Notes under the pieces: model-generated | What the model was told of the DNA's origin: nothing | The model's database searches: none | The model's input: only the letters and a program-made list of their open reading frames with translations | Position numbers and translations under genes: made by a program | Origin: CAYSSJ01 sp964433675 | GTDB lineage: Bacteria > Cloacimonadota > Cloacimonadia > Cloacimonadales > TCS61 | Assembly: GCA_964433675.1 (NCBI GenBank) | Contig: CAYSSJ010000007.1 | Coordinates: 49,523-113,522 of the forward strand | DNA: 64,000 bases | Direction: 5' to 3' | Shown: one piece after another, positions 40,744 through 50,208 of the stretch | Position numbering within the stretch: position 1 is the stretch's first letter | Layout of the letters: each line of letters opens with the position of its first letter

Positions 40744-42009
40744 TCACCTCTTATATTTTGGTGTCCAATACAGGATAGGCTCTTCTCCTGTCAAATTCCA
40801 AATATATTTTTCCATTTTTTCTTTCAGGGATTCGTCTATATATGGTAAGTAAGGGTATATTTCAGCATTCACTACCCGTCGGGCAAAATTGATAGTAGCT
40901 TGCATGGTATTTTTATAACCGGCTTCTGTCACATTTGTTGAATCATCTTTATGAGTATGGATAAAGTGATTTGCTTTACCTTTTCGCCTTGAAAGACTTA
41001 CTCCAGGTATTTCATGCTGGGTAAAGGGAATGATATCGCTGCTATGAATTTCGGAGAGGCATTGGAAAAGCAACCCCTGCTCTCTGGTCACACCGTCGAA
41101 ATAACCTTTCAGTTCAGCAGAACCGTGAATAAATGCGGTATCTACGCCGATGATATCTCCCGAGAGGTCTATATTGATCACCATCCCGGCACGTTTCTTT
41201 AGCTCATCTTTATGCTTATGAAGATAGTTCTGACTCCCCAAAAGCCCAACTTCTTCACCGGAGAAGAAGATAAATCGGATGTCTCGGCTCGGTTTGTGGG
41301 TGCTAAAATATTCCATAGCTTTCAGCACTGCCACCACTCCCCCACTATTATCGATAGCTCCGGGAGAATGAGCGACTGTATCGTAATGCGCTGTTATCAG
41401 AGTTAGATTTTCATCTTTACCCTTGCCGGGCATATTTACGACGATATTGGATGCTTTCGATTTCTTCACCTTCTGCTCGATGATCAATTTGCCCTTGCTA
41501 CCCGAGAGGTTTTTCAATTTGATTCCATCCTCATAGCTGATTGAGATGGTGGGAATATAACCGGCGCTATAAGTGGATTGCCGATGAGAAAGACTAACAG
41601 CCGGCTTCTCCGGTGTACCGATAGCAATATAAGCCTGAACATCACTCTCCTTCAAATCATTAGCCAGTTTACGGCTATAGCCGTATCCTACTACTATTTT
41701 ATCCCTATATTCAGCTTTTTTTATCCCTACAATATTGGGATTATCCAAAAAGATAAATCTATTCTCAGCATAGAAATTCTCGTTTAGTCCAAAAGGTATC
41801 CCCTCGATTTGGGTATCTTGAATAACGATCTTTGCTGTTCCGGGTTCGAATGTATAGAGCGGAAATGGCTCATATTCGCAGGATAATCCCATCTTATCCA
41901 CATACGAGGTTATGATTTCGGCAGCACGCTTTTCACCTTCCGTTCCAGCTAAACGCTCAAATTCCAGTGCTTTGACTATCTCCATGATTTCAGGCATTTT
42001 TTCCTCCAT
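40744..42009 (-). CDS. M28-family metallopeptidase
   Basis: The 421-residue protein has the di-zinc aminopeptidase pattern of family M28. It shows TAHYDTVAHSPGAIDNSGG (His and Asp ligands), FSGEEVGLLGS (catalytic Glu and ligand Glu), VINIDLSG and a late THKDDS. A PA-like inserted region may lie at 60-170. There is no signal peptide, so it appears cytoplasmic. It would release N-terminal residues from peptides. Its start overlaps the end of the YhcC-type gene by 20 bases, indicating translational coupling. A link with the peptide locus to its left is not supported beyond proximity. Confidence 0.82.
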   Translation of the reverse strand: MEEKMPEIMEIVKALEFERLAGTEGEKRAAEIITSYVDKMGLSCEYEPFPLYTFEPGTAKIVIQDTQIEGIPFGLNENFYAENRFIFLDNPNIVGIKKAEYRDKIVVGYGYSRKLANDLKESDVQAYIAIGTPEKPAVSLSHRQSTYSAGYIPTISISYEDGIKLKNLSGSKGKLIIEQKVKKSKASNIVVNMPGKGKDENLTLITAHYDTVAHSPGAIDNSGGVVAVLKAMEYFSTHKPSRDIRFIFFSGEEVGLLGSQNYLHKHKDELKKRAGMVINIDLSGDIIGVDTAFIHGSAELKGYFDGVTREQGLLFQCLSEIHSSDIIPFTQHEIPGVSLSRRKGKANHFIHTHKDDSTNVTEAGYKNTMQATINFARRVVNAEIYPYLPYIDESLKEKMEKYIWNLTGEEPILYWTPKYKR

Positions 42010-42940
42010 TTATCCACTTACTTCTGTTATATGCTAATTTAGTTTTGCATCCTTGCACTATATTATTTTCGCTCAACTCTCTTGCCAGTTTTTGTGTCCA
42101 TTGCATTTTGTTTCCCACAATATCTCCCACAGCACTACCATCGCGACTCAGATTGGAAGTAAACATCCTCGTCACTACGATATCGCCGCGAAGGTATTGG
42201 AATAACACTCTTAGCAGCCAGATATATTCGTCTATAGACAACGGTTTTATCTTATTATGCAGGTATTCCTCATATAGTTTCGTGTTTTTGTAGATCACCA
42301 GATTATGCAACTTTACCTGTTTGATATATTTATTATCGCTAATATAATGAAAAGTCTGCTGCATATCATCCAAGTTCTCACCCGGGATACCTATGATAAG
42401 ATGAACTCCGACATCGAGACCGGCTTGCCCGCAATCCTCTATCGCCCGGTGAACACAATCGAAATCATGTCCTCTTCTGAGATAATTCAGGCTTTTTTCG
42501 TGTAGAGTTTGCATACCGATCTCCACCGTAACTTGGCAAGGGATGCTTTGCAGCATTTGGATTATTTCTGTATCGAGATAGTCCGGTCTGGTGGAGATAA
42601 CTATCTCTTTGATATCTGCTGCATCTAATGCCTGTATAAATATCTCCCTAAGCTGCTGCGGTGAACCGGCAGTGGAAGTATCATCCTGAAAATATGCTAT
42701 CAACCCCACATCGCCACAATCTTTTTTGATAGTGGGGATGATCTGAGCTAACTGATCTCCAACAGGAGCATGGCGAGGAAATGAATTTGAAAAAGTATGT
42801 GGCTGGCAGAAGCTACACCCTCCGCTACTCTGCCTGTGCGGGCAACTTATACCTGTACTCAAACCAACTCGAAACATCTTCCGACCATATTTCTTCTTCA
42901 AATAGGTCGAATATGTTAACATCATATTCTCAATTTTCAT
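41990..42940 (-). CDS. Radical SAM protein of the YhcC / TIGR01212 family
   Basis: The 316-residue protein has the spaced cluster motif SCPHRQSSGGCSFC (C-x8-C-x2-C), distinctive for the TIGR01212/YhcC group and related to Elp3-type radical SAM proteins. Further family segments are AYFQDDTSTAG, STRPDYLD, EIGMQTLHEKSLNYLRRGHD and LIIGIPGE. It is a conserved housekeeping protein of unsettled reaction, unrelated in motif spacing to the four SPASM enzymes of the accessory locus. The start at 42940 has a weak ribosome site; a start a few codons downstream is possible. Confidence 0.85.
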   Translation of the reverse strand: MKIENMMLTYSTYLKKKYGRKMFRVGLSTGISCPHRQSSGGCSFCQPHTFSNSFPRHAPVGDQLAQIIPTIKKDCGDVGLIAYFQDDTSTAGSPQQLREIFIQALDAADIKEIVISTRPDYLDTEIIQMLQSIPCQVTVEIGMQTLHEKSLNYLRRGHDFDCVHRAIEDCGQAGLDVGVHLIIGIPGENLDDMQQTFHYISDNKYIKQVKLHNLVIYKNTKLYEEYLHNKIKPLSIDEYIWLLRVLFQYLRGDIVVTRMFTSNLSRDGSAVGDIVGNKMQWTQKLARELSENNIVQGCKTKLAYNRSKWINGGKNA

Positions 42941-43000
42941 AGTGACAAAAGAACCATCTGTTTTAGAGTTGTCAACTAAAGAAAAAGATGAGGGAAGATA

Positions 43001-43774
43001 ATGGATAATACGAAGTTACTCACAGAGATAAAAAGATATGAAAAAGGCAAGAGCGATTATATTACTGATGTGGTAGTAAGAGAACGCTCTTTCGTGATTG
43101 GCATCAATAGCCGACGCTTGGTTCAGCTTGCCTATCTGCCGGAGTATAAGCGCGAGTTGGCTTGGGGATTTCTGTTCTCCGAAGGGATCATACTCGAAAA
43201 ATCCGAAATTATCGGAGCAGAGCTGGGCAATGATTTTATAAATCTAACCGTACAAATACCGGACGCACGCTTGCAAAATTTCCACCAATCCGGTGAAAAA
43301 ACATCCGGATGTGGCTCGGCGTTGTCTGCACAGCTGGAAAACAAAACAGCTCAATTCATTCCGCTCAGATTGAATGCCGATTCTATCCTTTCTACTATGA
43401 CTACTTTCCATAAACAGGCGAAGCTTTTTTTACAAACCGGTGGAGTTCATAGTGCGGCTTTAGTAAAAGAAAGGGGGATTATCTATTATGCGGAAGATAT
43501 TGGCAGGCACAATGCAGTAGACAAAGTAGCCGGCATGGCTTTGTTGGAAGACTGTCCCTTGTCTGAAATGATGCTATTCACCAGTGGCAGAATATCCTCG
43601 GAGATCGCCAAAAAAGCGATCAGATTGAAGATTCCGCTTATTGTATCAGGTTCTGCTCCTACTTCCGAAGCGATCCGGTTAGGCTGGCGGTATGGTTTGT
43701 ATCTCATCGGTTTTGCCAGAGGCAAGAGATTCTCTATCTATACAGGTTTCGATGATATCAAGTTAGAGTTGTAA
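43001..43774 (+). CDS. fdhD: FdhD-like formate dehydrogenase accessory sulfurtransferase
   Basis: The 257-residue protein matches FdhD, which moves sulfur from a cysteine desulfurase onto the molybdenum or tungsten cofactor of formate dehydrogenase. Seen are LAWGFLFSEGII, the loop TSGCGSA, TGGVHSAAL, YAEDIGRHNAVDKVAG and LFTSGRISSEIAKKA, all family landmarks. The catalytic loop carries one cysteine, whereas E. coli FdhD has a CxxC-type pair. The ribosome site is GAGGGAAG. The neighbours fit: mobA next, then a formate/nitrite channel, and a cysteine desulfurase nearby. No formate dehydrogenase gene is in the window. Confidence 0.88.
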   Translation: MDNTKLLTEIKRYEKGKSDYITDVVVRERSFVIGINSRRLVQLAYLPEYKRELAWGFLFSEGIILEKSEIIGAELGNDFINLTVQIPDARLQNFHQSGEKTSGCGSALSAQLENKTAQFIPLRLNADSILSTMTTFHKQAKLFLQTGGVHSAALVKERGIIYYAEDIGRHNAVDKVAGMALLEDCPLSEMMLFTSGRISSEIAKKAIRLKIPLIVSGSAPTSEAIRLGWRYGLYLIGFARGKRFSIYTGFDDIKLEL

Positions 43775-43776
43775 GA

Positions 43777-44349
43777 CTACTTTTCAGATTCCAAATCGGC
43801 GTTTGTATTGATATTTCTGAAACATCTAATATCCTCCGGTTTTACATCAAAGTAGCGGAGTGTGATATCCGGAAAGAAGCTGCGCACGGCAAAGTTAGCA
43901 CTTTTTAGTTTTGTTTCGATATTAGGCAAGCATCTTTTTGTGTAGATAGCATGTAACGGTTCCAATCCATCTCTATGTTTCGGTACGAGCACATCGGATC
44001 CCGATTGTCTAAAAAATTCACATTGTTTCAGAATTATATGCGGATTAAGATCAGGCATATCGCAGGCAAATACAAAGACCGCATCGGTCTCAGCTTTTTT
44101 CAAACCGGCATGAATACCAGCCAGTGGTCCGGCATCTTTGAATTCATCTTTTACAAAACCTAATTGTGGGAATCTATTTGTCAGAGAAGTCTTGGTACTG
44201 GCTATGATGATCTGATCGAACAACTCATTTAATTCGGAGGTGATTTTGTCTATCAACAAAGTACCGTTGATATTGATAAATGCCTTCTCTTTTCGGAGTC
44301 TCTTACTCTTACCGTTTGCCAGTATCAGTGCGGTGATGTCTTTTATCAT
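43777..44349 (-). CDS. mobA: Molybdenum cofactor guanylyltransferase-like protein
   Basis: The 190-residue nucleotidyltransferase has the N-terminal ALILANGKSKRLRKEKA, a variant of the usual LAGGxSxRMGxDK, then DAGPLAGIHAGL, FVFACDMPDL (metal-binding Asp) and LEPLHAIYTKRC. This fits MobA, which attaches GMP to molybdopterin for enzymes such as formate dehydrogenase. The Gly-to-Asn change in the first motif and Arg-Leu-Arg in place of Arg-Met-Gly are unusual but probably tolerated. It converges with fdhD, two bases apart. Confidence 0.85.
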   Translation of the reverse strand: MIKDITALILANGKSKRLRKEKAFININGTLLIDKITSELNELFDQIIIASTKTSLTNRFPQLGFVKDEFKDAGPLAGIHAGLKKAETDAVFVFACDMPDLNPHIILKQCEFFRQSGSDVLVPKHRDGLEPLHAIYTKRCLPNIETKLKSANFAVRSFFPDITLRYFDVKPEDIRCFRNINTNADLESEK

Positions 44350-44352
44350 AGT

Positions 44353-44381
44353 AAAAAAAAAGCCCCGCCTAAAACGGGGCT
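44353..44381 (-). terminator. Rho-independent terminator after the formate channel gene
   Basis: On the reverse strand AGCCCCG, a seven-base loop and CGGGGCT are followed by a run of eight or more T. It ends the gene at 44389 and separates it from mobA. Confidence 0.9.
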
Positions 44382-44388
44382 GTCATGA

Positions 44389-45180
44389 TTATTTTATCGA
44401 GCATTTCCTGAAAACATACCAGTATAAAGTAGCGACGAAACCGGCTCCACCAACTATATTTCCAAGAGTAGAAGCTACGAGGTTGTTTATCAATCCACCA
44501 AATGTGATACCGGCATCCAGTGCCATACCCATCGGAATGAAATACATATTGGCGATGCTATGTTCGAAACCGGAAGCTACAAACGCCATGATCGGAAAGA
44601 AAATTCCCAATATTTTGCCGGGCACATCATGGGCTGCCAATGCTAACCAGACTGCCAAACATACCAGCCAGTTACAGAGAATACCACGGATAAAGATCTG
44701 CCAGAATGACAATTCCATCGCTTTTGAATGGGCAATACCGGCAGCAGTATGTCCGACTGCATTCAATCCACCGGAAGCTGTATGAAGTAAACCACTCTGA
44801 AACATGAAGAATACCAATAGCAGAGAGCCAGCAAGATTTGCCAAATATACCAAACCCCATTTACCTAACATCTTTGAAAACTTGGCATTACCGCTTAGTA
44901 CAGACATGAACATCAAGTTATTACCGGTAAACAATTCGGCACCGGCGATGACCACCAGCATCAGCCCGACACTAAATACAGCTCCACCCATAAACACTCT
45001 GAGACCGAATGATTCGATACCGGTCATCACTCTTGTGGCAAGCTGAGCCCCAAATGCGATAAAAGCACCGGCAAGAATTCCCAACACTATCACTTGCATG
45101 ATACCGATCTTACATTTGGAAACACCTACTTTTTCGATAACCATTTCCGCAACATTGGCGGGAGCGTTAAAATTCGCCAT
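44389..45180 (-). CDS. Formate/nitrite transporter (FNT family)
   Basis: The 263-residue protein has the six-helix FNT layout. It shows MQVIVLGILAGAFIAFGAQL (first helix), FSVGLMLVVIAGAELFTGNN (the FNT signature), WGLVYLANLAGSLLLVFF, RGILCNWLVCLAVWLALAA and SIANMYFIPMG. Members form pentameric channels for formate, nitrite or related anions in the inner membrane. Next to fdhD and mobA, formate is the likely substrate. It is followed by a strong terminator and has a GGAGGAG ribosome site. Confidence 0.92.
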   Translation of the reverse strand: MANFNAPANVAEMVIEKVGVSKCKIGIMQVIVLGILAGAFIAFGAQLATRVMTGIESFGLRVFMGGAVFSVGLMLVVIAGAELFTGNNLMFMSVLSGNAKFSKMLGKWGLVYLANLAGSLLLVFFMFQSGLLHTASGGLNAVGHTAAGIAHSKAMELSFWQIFIRGILCNWLVCLAVWLALAAHDVPGKILGIFFPIMAFVASGFEHSIANMYFIPMGMALDAGITFGGLINNLVASTLGNIVGGAGFVATLYWYVFRKCSIK

Positions 45181-45280
45181 TTACTCCTCCTATCTTTTTA
45201 TACAAATTTGGAGGCAAAGATTTGCTTTTATTTGATGCTGTCAATAATAATCGCCACTTTTTGCCAAACAATCATAAAAT

Positions 45281-45676
45281 TCATTCGTTGTTCACTACCA
45301 ACGTGCGGGCAATCATATCATGCAAGGCTTGTTTCTTTTCGGTAAAACCGGCCATTAGGAAACCAATGCCGAAAGTTAAACCGGAGATTATCTTAGAAAA
45401 ATATCTTCCGGTAGCTCTGGCAAAATTCAGCCGCTCTCCATGCAGGTCAGTTACTTTGATCCCCAGTGCCATCTTTCCAACTGTTGCCTGTTTTGCAGAA
45501 GATTCCAGCAGAGCAAAATAGAGCCAATTCACTACCAAATTCAGATATGGATAGTGAGCCATATCGCTGCTGGTAATAATCAGTAATATGATGTTGATCA
45601 TAATAGAATCTATCAGGATAGCGATAAATCTCTTCCAAAAGCCGGCATATCCATAAAATACATTTTCTTCGTTCAT
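45281..45676 (-). CDS. RDD-family membrane protein
   Basis: The 131-residue protein has the RDD pattern: GFWKRFIAILIDSIMINIIL at the start (Arg and Asp of the family name), a second helix near 45-60 with LNLVVNWLYFALLESS, and a conserved ATVGKMALGIKVTDLHGERL. Such proteins are small inner-membrane proteins of loosely defined role, some linked to ion exchange. It ends after MIARTLVVNNE. It is 21 bases downstream of the small membrane gene at 45698. Confidence 0.85.
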   Translation of the reverse strand: MNEENVFYGYAGFWKRFIAILIDSIMINIILLIITSSDMAHYPYLNLVVNWLYFALLESSAKQATVGKMALGIKVTDLHGERLNFARATGRYFSKIISGLTFGIGFLMAGFTEKKQALHDMIARTLVVNNE

Positions 45677-45697
45677 CTACTACTCCTAAGCGAAATT

Positions 45698-45976
45698 TTA
45701 GTCCGTTTCAGAGAGGGCGCTTCCCTCCTGTTTTCTGCAGAAGATCTTCATCAGCTTGGCACAAAACGCTCCAAATATAGCTCCATCTGCAAATGCCCAT
45801 ATCGCCCCGATGATCGATCCGCAGAAACCGGGTTTGTAACCTCGATAAGCTAATGAGATAAAATCCACCACTTTGCGCTGCTGTCTCCGAGCAGAAACCA
45901 TTCCCAAAACAAAAATAACGACAGACCACACAAATCCGGTAAACAATGCACATGATCTCACTTTGTAATCAGCCAT
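45698..45976 (-). CDS. Small membrane protein of the bacteriophage-holin-like family
   Basis: The 92-residue protein has two hydrophobic helices (about 10-25 and 50-72). The second, YRGYKPGFCGSIIGAIWAF and then ADGAIFGAFCAKL, resembles a family often named bacteriophage holin in bacterial and archaeal genomes, although no phage genes are nearby. The function is therefore unproven and it is more likely an ordinary small membrane protein. GGAGG ribosome site upstream. Confidence 0.65.
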   Translation of the reverse strand: MADYKVRSCALFTGFVWSVVIFVLGMVSARRQQRKVVDFISLAYRGYKPGFCGSIIGAIWAFADGAIFGAFCAKLMKIFCRKQEGSALSETD

Positions 45977-46094
45977 GCAGACCTCCTTGCTAAAAACTTA
46001 ATGTCAATGTTTCTCATCCCATCATTTAGTGTCAAAACATTTCTTATGTTGACAGAATTTTCCGCTTATTTTTCCAGTATAAACGGAGGTAATA

Positions 46095-47231
46095 ATGATC
46101 TATTTAGATAATGCAGCATCTTCATTCCCCAAAGCTCCGGGAGTGCCGGAGTCTGTCTATGAATATCTGAAGCATATCGGTGCCAGCTCGGGTAGGTCTT
46201 CTCATAAACTTGCACTCAAAGCTACCGCTATCATATTTGAAACTCGTGAACTTCTCAAAGATCTATTTCGAGCCAACGATAGCTCCCGATTTATCTTCCT
46301 TCGAAATGCAACCGAAGCATTGAATACGGTTATTTTCGGTGTGTTGGAAAGAGGCGACCGTGTGCTTGTCTCTACTATGGAACACAATGCTGTGATGCGC
46401 CCTTTGCATTTTCTGGCGTCTGAAAAAGGGATAATCATAGAACGGTTTTCCTGTGATGAAGAAGGTTATCCCATACTGGAAGATTACAAAGAAAAGCTGA
46501 AAAACAACCCTAAGCTGGTAGTTACGATCGGATGTTCGAATGTGACCGGCACGATCTTCCCTTATCAAGAGATGGCAAAGCTTGCCGGGGATACCCTTTT
46601 TTGCATCGATGCATCCCAACTTGCCGGCACTTATCCGCTCGATCTGAGTGATCCCAATATAGATTTTGCCTGCTTCTCTTCTCACAAAGGACTTGTAGGT
46701 CCGCAAGGGGTGGGGATATTATACATCAAAGATGGAGTTGACCTAAAACCTCATACTTTGGGTGGAACCGGCAGTAGATCCTCATCCGAATATCAGCCCG
46801 ACTTTCTGCCGGATGCTCTGGAAAGCGGTACTCCCAATACTGCCGGCATAGCCGGACTTAATGCTGCTTTGCAGTTTATTTGTGATCAGGGCATCGCAAA
46901 CATACGCTCACATGAAGTGGAACTGACTGCTTATTTGCAAAATGAGATCGAAAAGTTGGATTGCTTCAAACTTTACGGTAGAAAAGCAAATGCGGACAGA
47001 ACTGCTATCTTATCAGTAACGCACCATGCTATTCAAAATGATGTCATCACCACTGCTTTGAACAAGCGTGATATTGCCGTCAGGATGGGTTTACATTGCG
47101 CTCCGATAGCACATAAAACCATCGGCAGTTTCGATCGTGGTGGCACTATCCGCTTTAGTCCGGGATACTTTTCTACTGTGGAGGATATTGAGCATACACT
47201 GAGAGTACTGAAAGAGATTGTGGGGAGTTGA
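46095..47231 (+). CDS. Cysteine desulfurase-family aminotransferase (class V)
   Basis: The 378-residue PLP enzyme has MIYLDNAASSFPKAP, FLRNATEALN, STMEHNAVMRPLHFL, the cofactor lysine in CFSSHKGLVGPQGVG, and a C-terminal LHCAPIAHKTIG loop with the candidate catalytic cysteine. It fits the desulfurase-like subgroup (TIGR01977 type) that releases sulfur from cysteine, or selenium from selenocysteine. The start has GGAGG. In this neighbourhood it could supply sulfur for FdhD or for Fe-S clusters of the radical SAM enzymes (inference). Confidence 0.88.
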   Translation: MIYLDNAASSFPKAPGVPESVYEYLKHIGASSGRSSHKLALKATAIIFETRELLKDLFRANDSSRFIFLRNATEALNTVIFGVLERGDRVLVSTMEHNAVMRPLHFLASEKGIIIERFSCDEEGYPILEDYKEKLKNNPKLVVTIGCSNVTGTIFPYQEMAKLAGDTLFCIDASQLAGTYPLDLSDPNIDFACFSSHKGLVGPQGVGILYIKDGVDLKPHTLGGTGSRSSSEYQPDFLPDALESGTPNTAGIAGLNAALQFICDQGIANIRSHEVELTAYLQNEIEKLDCFKLYGRKANADRTAILSVTHHAIQNDVITTALNKRDIAVRMGLHCAPIAHKTIGSFDRGGTIRFSPGYFSTVEDIEHTLRVLKEIVGS

Positions 47232-47247
47232 GAGGGGGGATAACCCC

Positions 47248-50157
47248 CTACTCCGGATTGTTAAGCTCAAATGAGAAGGAAAATTCGGCACCGTCGGTTC
47301 TTTTCACATTCATAACTCCATTTAACTGATCAATAAGCTGATCGATCAATCTCAACCCGAGCGTGCCGGCATTGTGCAACTCCAGATCTTCCGGCAGACC
47401 GACCCCCTCATCTTTGATAGTGATGTAGAGTTTATCCAGCTTCTTTTGCATATCGATTTTTACCACACCGGCTTTATCTCCGGGATAGGCATATTTCAAG
47501 CTGTTTGAAATCAATTCGGTAAGGATAAGCCCGCAAGGGATAGCTTTGTTTATATCCAGATAGACTTCATCCAGACTTACCTCTTTGCTCACATTATCTT
47601 TATGATACATTTTAAACAGATACGAGACCAGATGAACGATATATTGTTTGAAATCAATTTTGGTCAGATTTTTGGACTTATACAGTTTTTCATGGATCAT
47701 CGCCATGCTTCTGATGCGGTTTCGACAGTCGCGCATCAGTTCCAGATCATGTTCATTTTTCATATAACCGGATTGCATATTCAGGATACTGGAGATGATC
47801 TGCAGATTATTCTTCACCCGATGATGCACTTCTTTGAGAAGTACATTTTTCTCGTTGAGTGCTTGTCTCAGCTTCTCCACCGCTATTTTCCGTTCAGTAA
47901 TATCGGCTATAAAACCTTCCAGTGCGATCACTTCATCATGTTCATCGAGAATAGCCTTACCTTTTTCCCATACCCATTTCAGCGTTTTGTCTGCATCATA
48001 CATCCGATAGATTATCGTGAACGCTTTTTTGTTTTCAATTCCTTTTTGAACTTCCTGCCAGACCATATCTCTATCTTCGGGATGGATCAAATTGTTGTAA
48101 TAGACTTTCTGCGTGCCCATCATAAGATCTTCGGGCTTGTAGCCGGTAAGTTCGAGAGCACCTTGACTGATAAATTCAGCCGGCCACTCTGGCTGATTGA
48201 GCATACGGTAAGCCATGCCCGGCAGATTACTCATTAGTGTTTCCAGCTGACGTTGCTTCTCTTGCAGCTCTTGGATATAGATTTTCTCATCGGTAATATC
48301 TATGCCAAATTCGAAACGGACATCCCTGCCGTCCGGCCATTTGATAACCCTATCGTAGAGCACATAATCACGATGGATTTTCGGATTATGATACTCCCAT
48401 TTGTAGGTCTGCTCCGGTTTTGCTTTGATTATATCATTTGTGCAGAAATGGCAAGGTCTATCTAAGCCTTGAAATTCCTGATAGCAAATCCCTCCGGTGG
48501 GATCTGTGCCCAATAATTTATTCAAAAAAGGATTGCTATACAGAATTTCGTAAGTGTCCAAATCGGCAACATAGGCAATCGCTTCTACACTATCGAAGAT
48601 AGAGAGCAATTGTTTATGTTCCTCATCCAGAGCATGCAGGGTTTTTTGCTGAACGGTGATATCTTTGGCAATTACCGATATGCCACTTTCCGAAGGATAA
48701 ACGTTGAATTCATAATAATAGGTTTTACCTTCTTTTTTCAGTTCATGAGTGAATCTCTGGAATACACCGGTAACCAATACCTGCTCAAAGATCTCTACAG
48801 CATTATTGAGCCCTGTTTTACCATCGAGATGATCATAAATAGATTCACCTTTTAGTTCTCCCATGCTTACTCCGAAAAATTCCTCTGCTGCATTATTCAG
48901 ATAACTAAATCTCTGCTGATTATCTAATGCGAAGAATATATCCGTGATACTGTTCGCAAGCTCGGAATACTGTTTTTCATTTTTACGGGTGGTGACCAGC
49001 AATTTATGCCGCTGGTTAAGAGTATAAGATAGAAGTAAGATGATCGCCAGAAGCAGGATCAAGATGATCAGAGCTGTCCAGAAAAGATGACTGTATCTGG
49101 CATAAAATGTATCCGGCTGGTTGATTATCACACTACCTTCCGGCAAATTAGCTCGTGAGATACCAAAGGTTTTCAGCATATTATGATCGAACATATATAT
49201 ATTATCGCTGTGCATCTGTACTGGGATTTTTTCCACAGATTCGCCACTGAGTACCCTTTTCACAATCTCGGCAGTCTGAGCGCCATGTCTGTACCCGCTG
49301 GTTACTTTGCCACCAACGATACCCCGTCCCACATAAAAAGACCATACTCCATACATCGGTGCGGAGCATACATCTCTGATCAGAGCTATGCTCTCCCGAT
49401 AGCGAAATACATTACCCTGATTATCTTCATTAAAAGTCATCAACAAGACTAGGGCATCTTTGGGTAGATCTTGAAGTCTGCTACGCAGTTCAGTCATGCT
49501 GACATCGTCGAGATAAGTTACTTTCGTGTATAATTTGTTTCTTTGCAGAATTTCGTTTATCCTTCTTTTATTTGCTCTGCCTGTGATGGAGAGATCGTTT
49601 ATAATGAAAAGATTGTCTAGTCTGGGATGCAGCTTTTTTGCCACTTTCATTGTTGCTTCCACATCATAAGATTCCACCAATCCGGTGATATCTCTGTAGC
49701 CGCGTAGCATTGCTTCTTCGAAGAAATTTACACCGCAAAACACAATCGGCACATTGGGGAAAAGCTCTTCTCTATTTTCCACTACAAATCTAAAAGCATA
49801 ATCATCGACTGTTATGATAGCATCCAGATCCATCTCTGTGTATTTGTATCTGAGCAAGCGATAAAAATACTCATCCAATTGCTCTCCGCTAATCCTTTTG
49901 GTATCCATGTATTCTACATGCAGATCGACGCCGGTTTCTTCCAGATCGAGTACCTCTTCCACACCAGCTGTAATATCATCTGCCCAGATCATCCCTTTAT
50001 GATAGGAATGGATCAGAAGCACATTCTTTTCTTCATGCATTATTGCCATTAATCGGGAAGTAATTCCAAAGCTCAATAAGATCACCAACAAAGCTAGATA
50101 GCATGATTTCTTCTGTTTAACTATAAATCCAAACAAACCCTTAGCCTTTTTATACAT
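47248..50157 (-). CDS. Membrane sensor histidine kinase with ABC-type substrate-binding sensor and three PAS domains
   Basis: The 969-residue protein has an N-terminal membrane helix (about 18-36) and a periplasmic domain (about 44-345) of the ABC_sub_bind type (VLLIHSYHKGMIWADDI, VPIVFCGVN, TGLVESYDV). A second helix near 360-385 is followed by three PAS domains (about 400-505, 515-635 and 650-765). The second PAS contains a cysteine-rich PCHFC. A HisKA_2 kinase core has EVHHRVKNN near 783 and NGVGLP-like DEGVGLPEDL near the end. It senses a periplasmic ligand, unknown, and would phosphorylate an unlinked regulator. It converges with the desulfurase gene, 16 bases apart. Confidence 0.9.
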   Translation of the reverse strand: MYKKAKGLFGFIVKQKKSCYLALLVILLSFGITSRLMAIMHEEKNVLLIHSYHKGMIWADDITAGVEEVLDLEETGVDLHVEYMDTKRISGEQLDEYFYRLLRYKYTEMDLDAIITVDDYAFRFVVENREELFPNVPIVFCGVNFFEEAMLRGYRDITGLVESYDVEATMKVAKKLHPRLDNLFIINDLSITGRANKRRINEILQRNKLYTKVTYLDDVSMTELRSRLQDLPKDALVLLMTFNEDNQGNVFRYRESIALIRDVCSAPMYGVWSFYVGRGIVGGKVTSGYRHGAQTAEIVKRVLSGESVEKIPVQMHSDNIYMFDHNMLKTFGISRANLPEGSVIINQPDTFYARYSHLFWTALIILILLLAIILLLSYTLNQRHKLLVTTRKNEKQYSELANSITDIFFALDNQQRFSYLNNAAEEFFGVSMGELKGESIYDHLDGKTGLNNAVEIFEQVLVTGVFQRFTHELKKEGKTYYYEFNVYPSESGISVIAKDITVQQKTLHALDEEHKQLLSIFDSVEAIAYVADLDTYEILYSNPFLNKLLGTDPTGGICYQEFQGLDRPCHFCTNDIIKAKPEQTYKWEYHNPKIHRDYVLYDRVIKWPDGRDVRFEFGIDITDEKIYIQELQEKQRQLETLMSNLPGMAYRMLNQPEWPAEFISQGALELTGYKPEDLMMGTQKVYYNNLIHPEDRDMVWQEVQKGIENKKAFTIIYRMYDADKTLKWVWEKGKAILDEHDEVIALEGFIADITERKIAVEKLRQALNEKNVLLKEVHHRVKNNLQIISSILNMQSGYMKNEHDLELMRDCRNRIRSMAMIHEKLYKSKNLTKIDFKQYIVHLVSYLFKMYHKDNVSKEVSLDEVYLDINKAIPCGLILTELISNSLKYAYPGDKAGVVKIDMQKKLDKLYITIKDEGVGLPEDLELHNAGTLGLRLIDQLIDQLNGVMNVKRTDGAEFSFSFELNNPE

Positions 50158-50208
50158 TTCATGCCTCCCAAAAATCTAACGCTCGCAATTCACCTTTCTT
50201 CTCCCGAT

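Noticed and set aside
45222..45521. Plus-strand ORFs opposite the RDD protein and FNT channel genes
   Set aside because: They are shadows of clear membrane protein genes and have no independent evidence.
45698..45976. Prophage remnant, because of the holin-like small protein
   Set aside because: No other phage gene, attachment site or integrase is nearby; the family name is a loose annotation.
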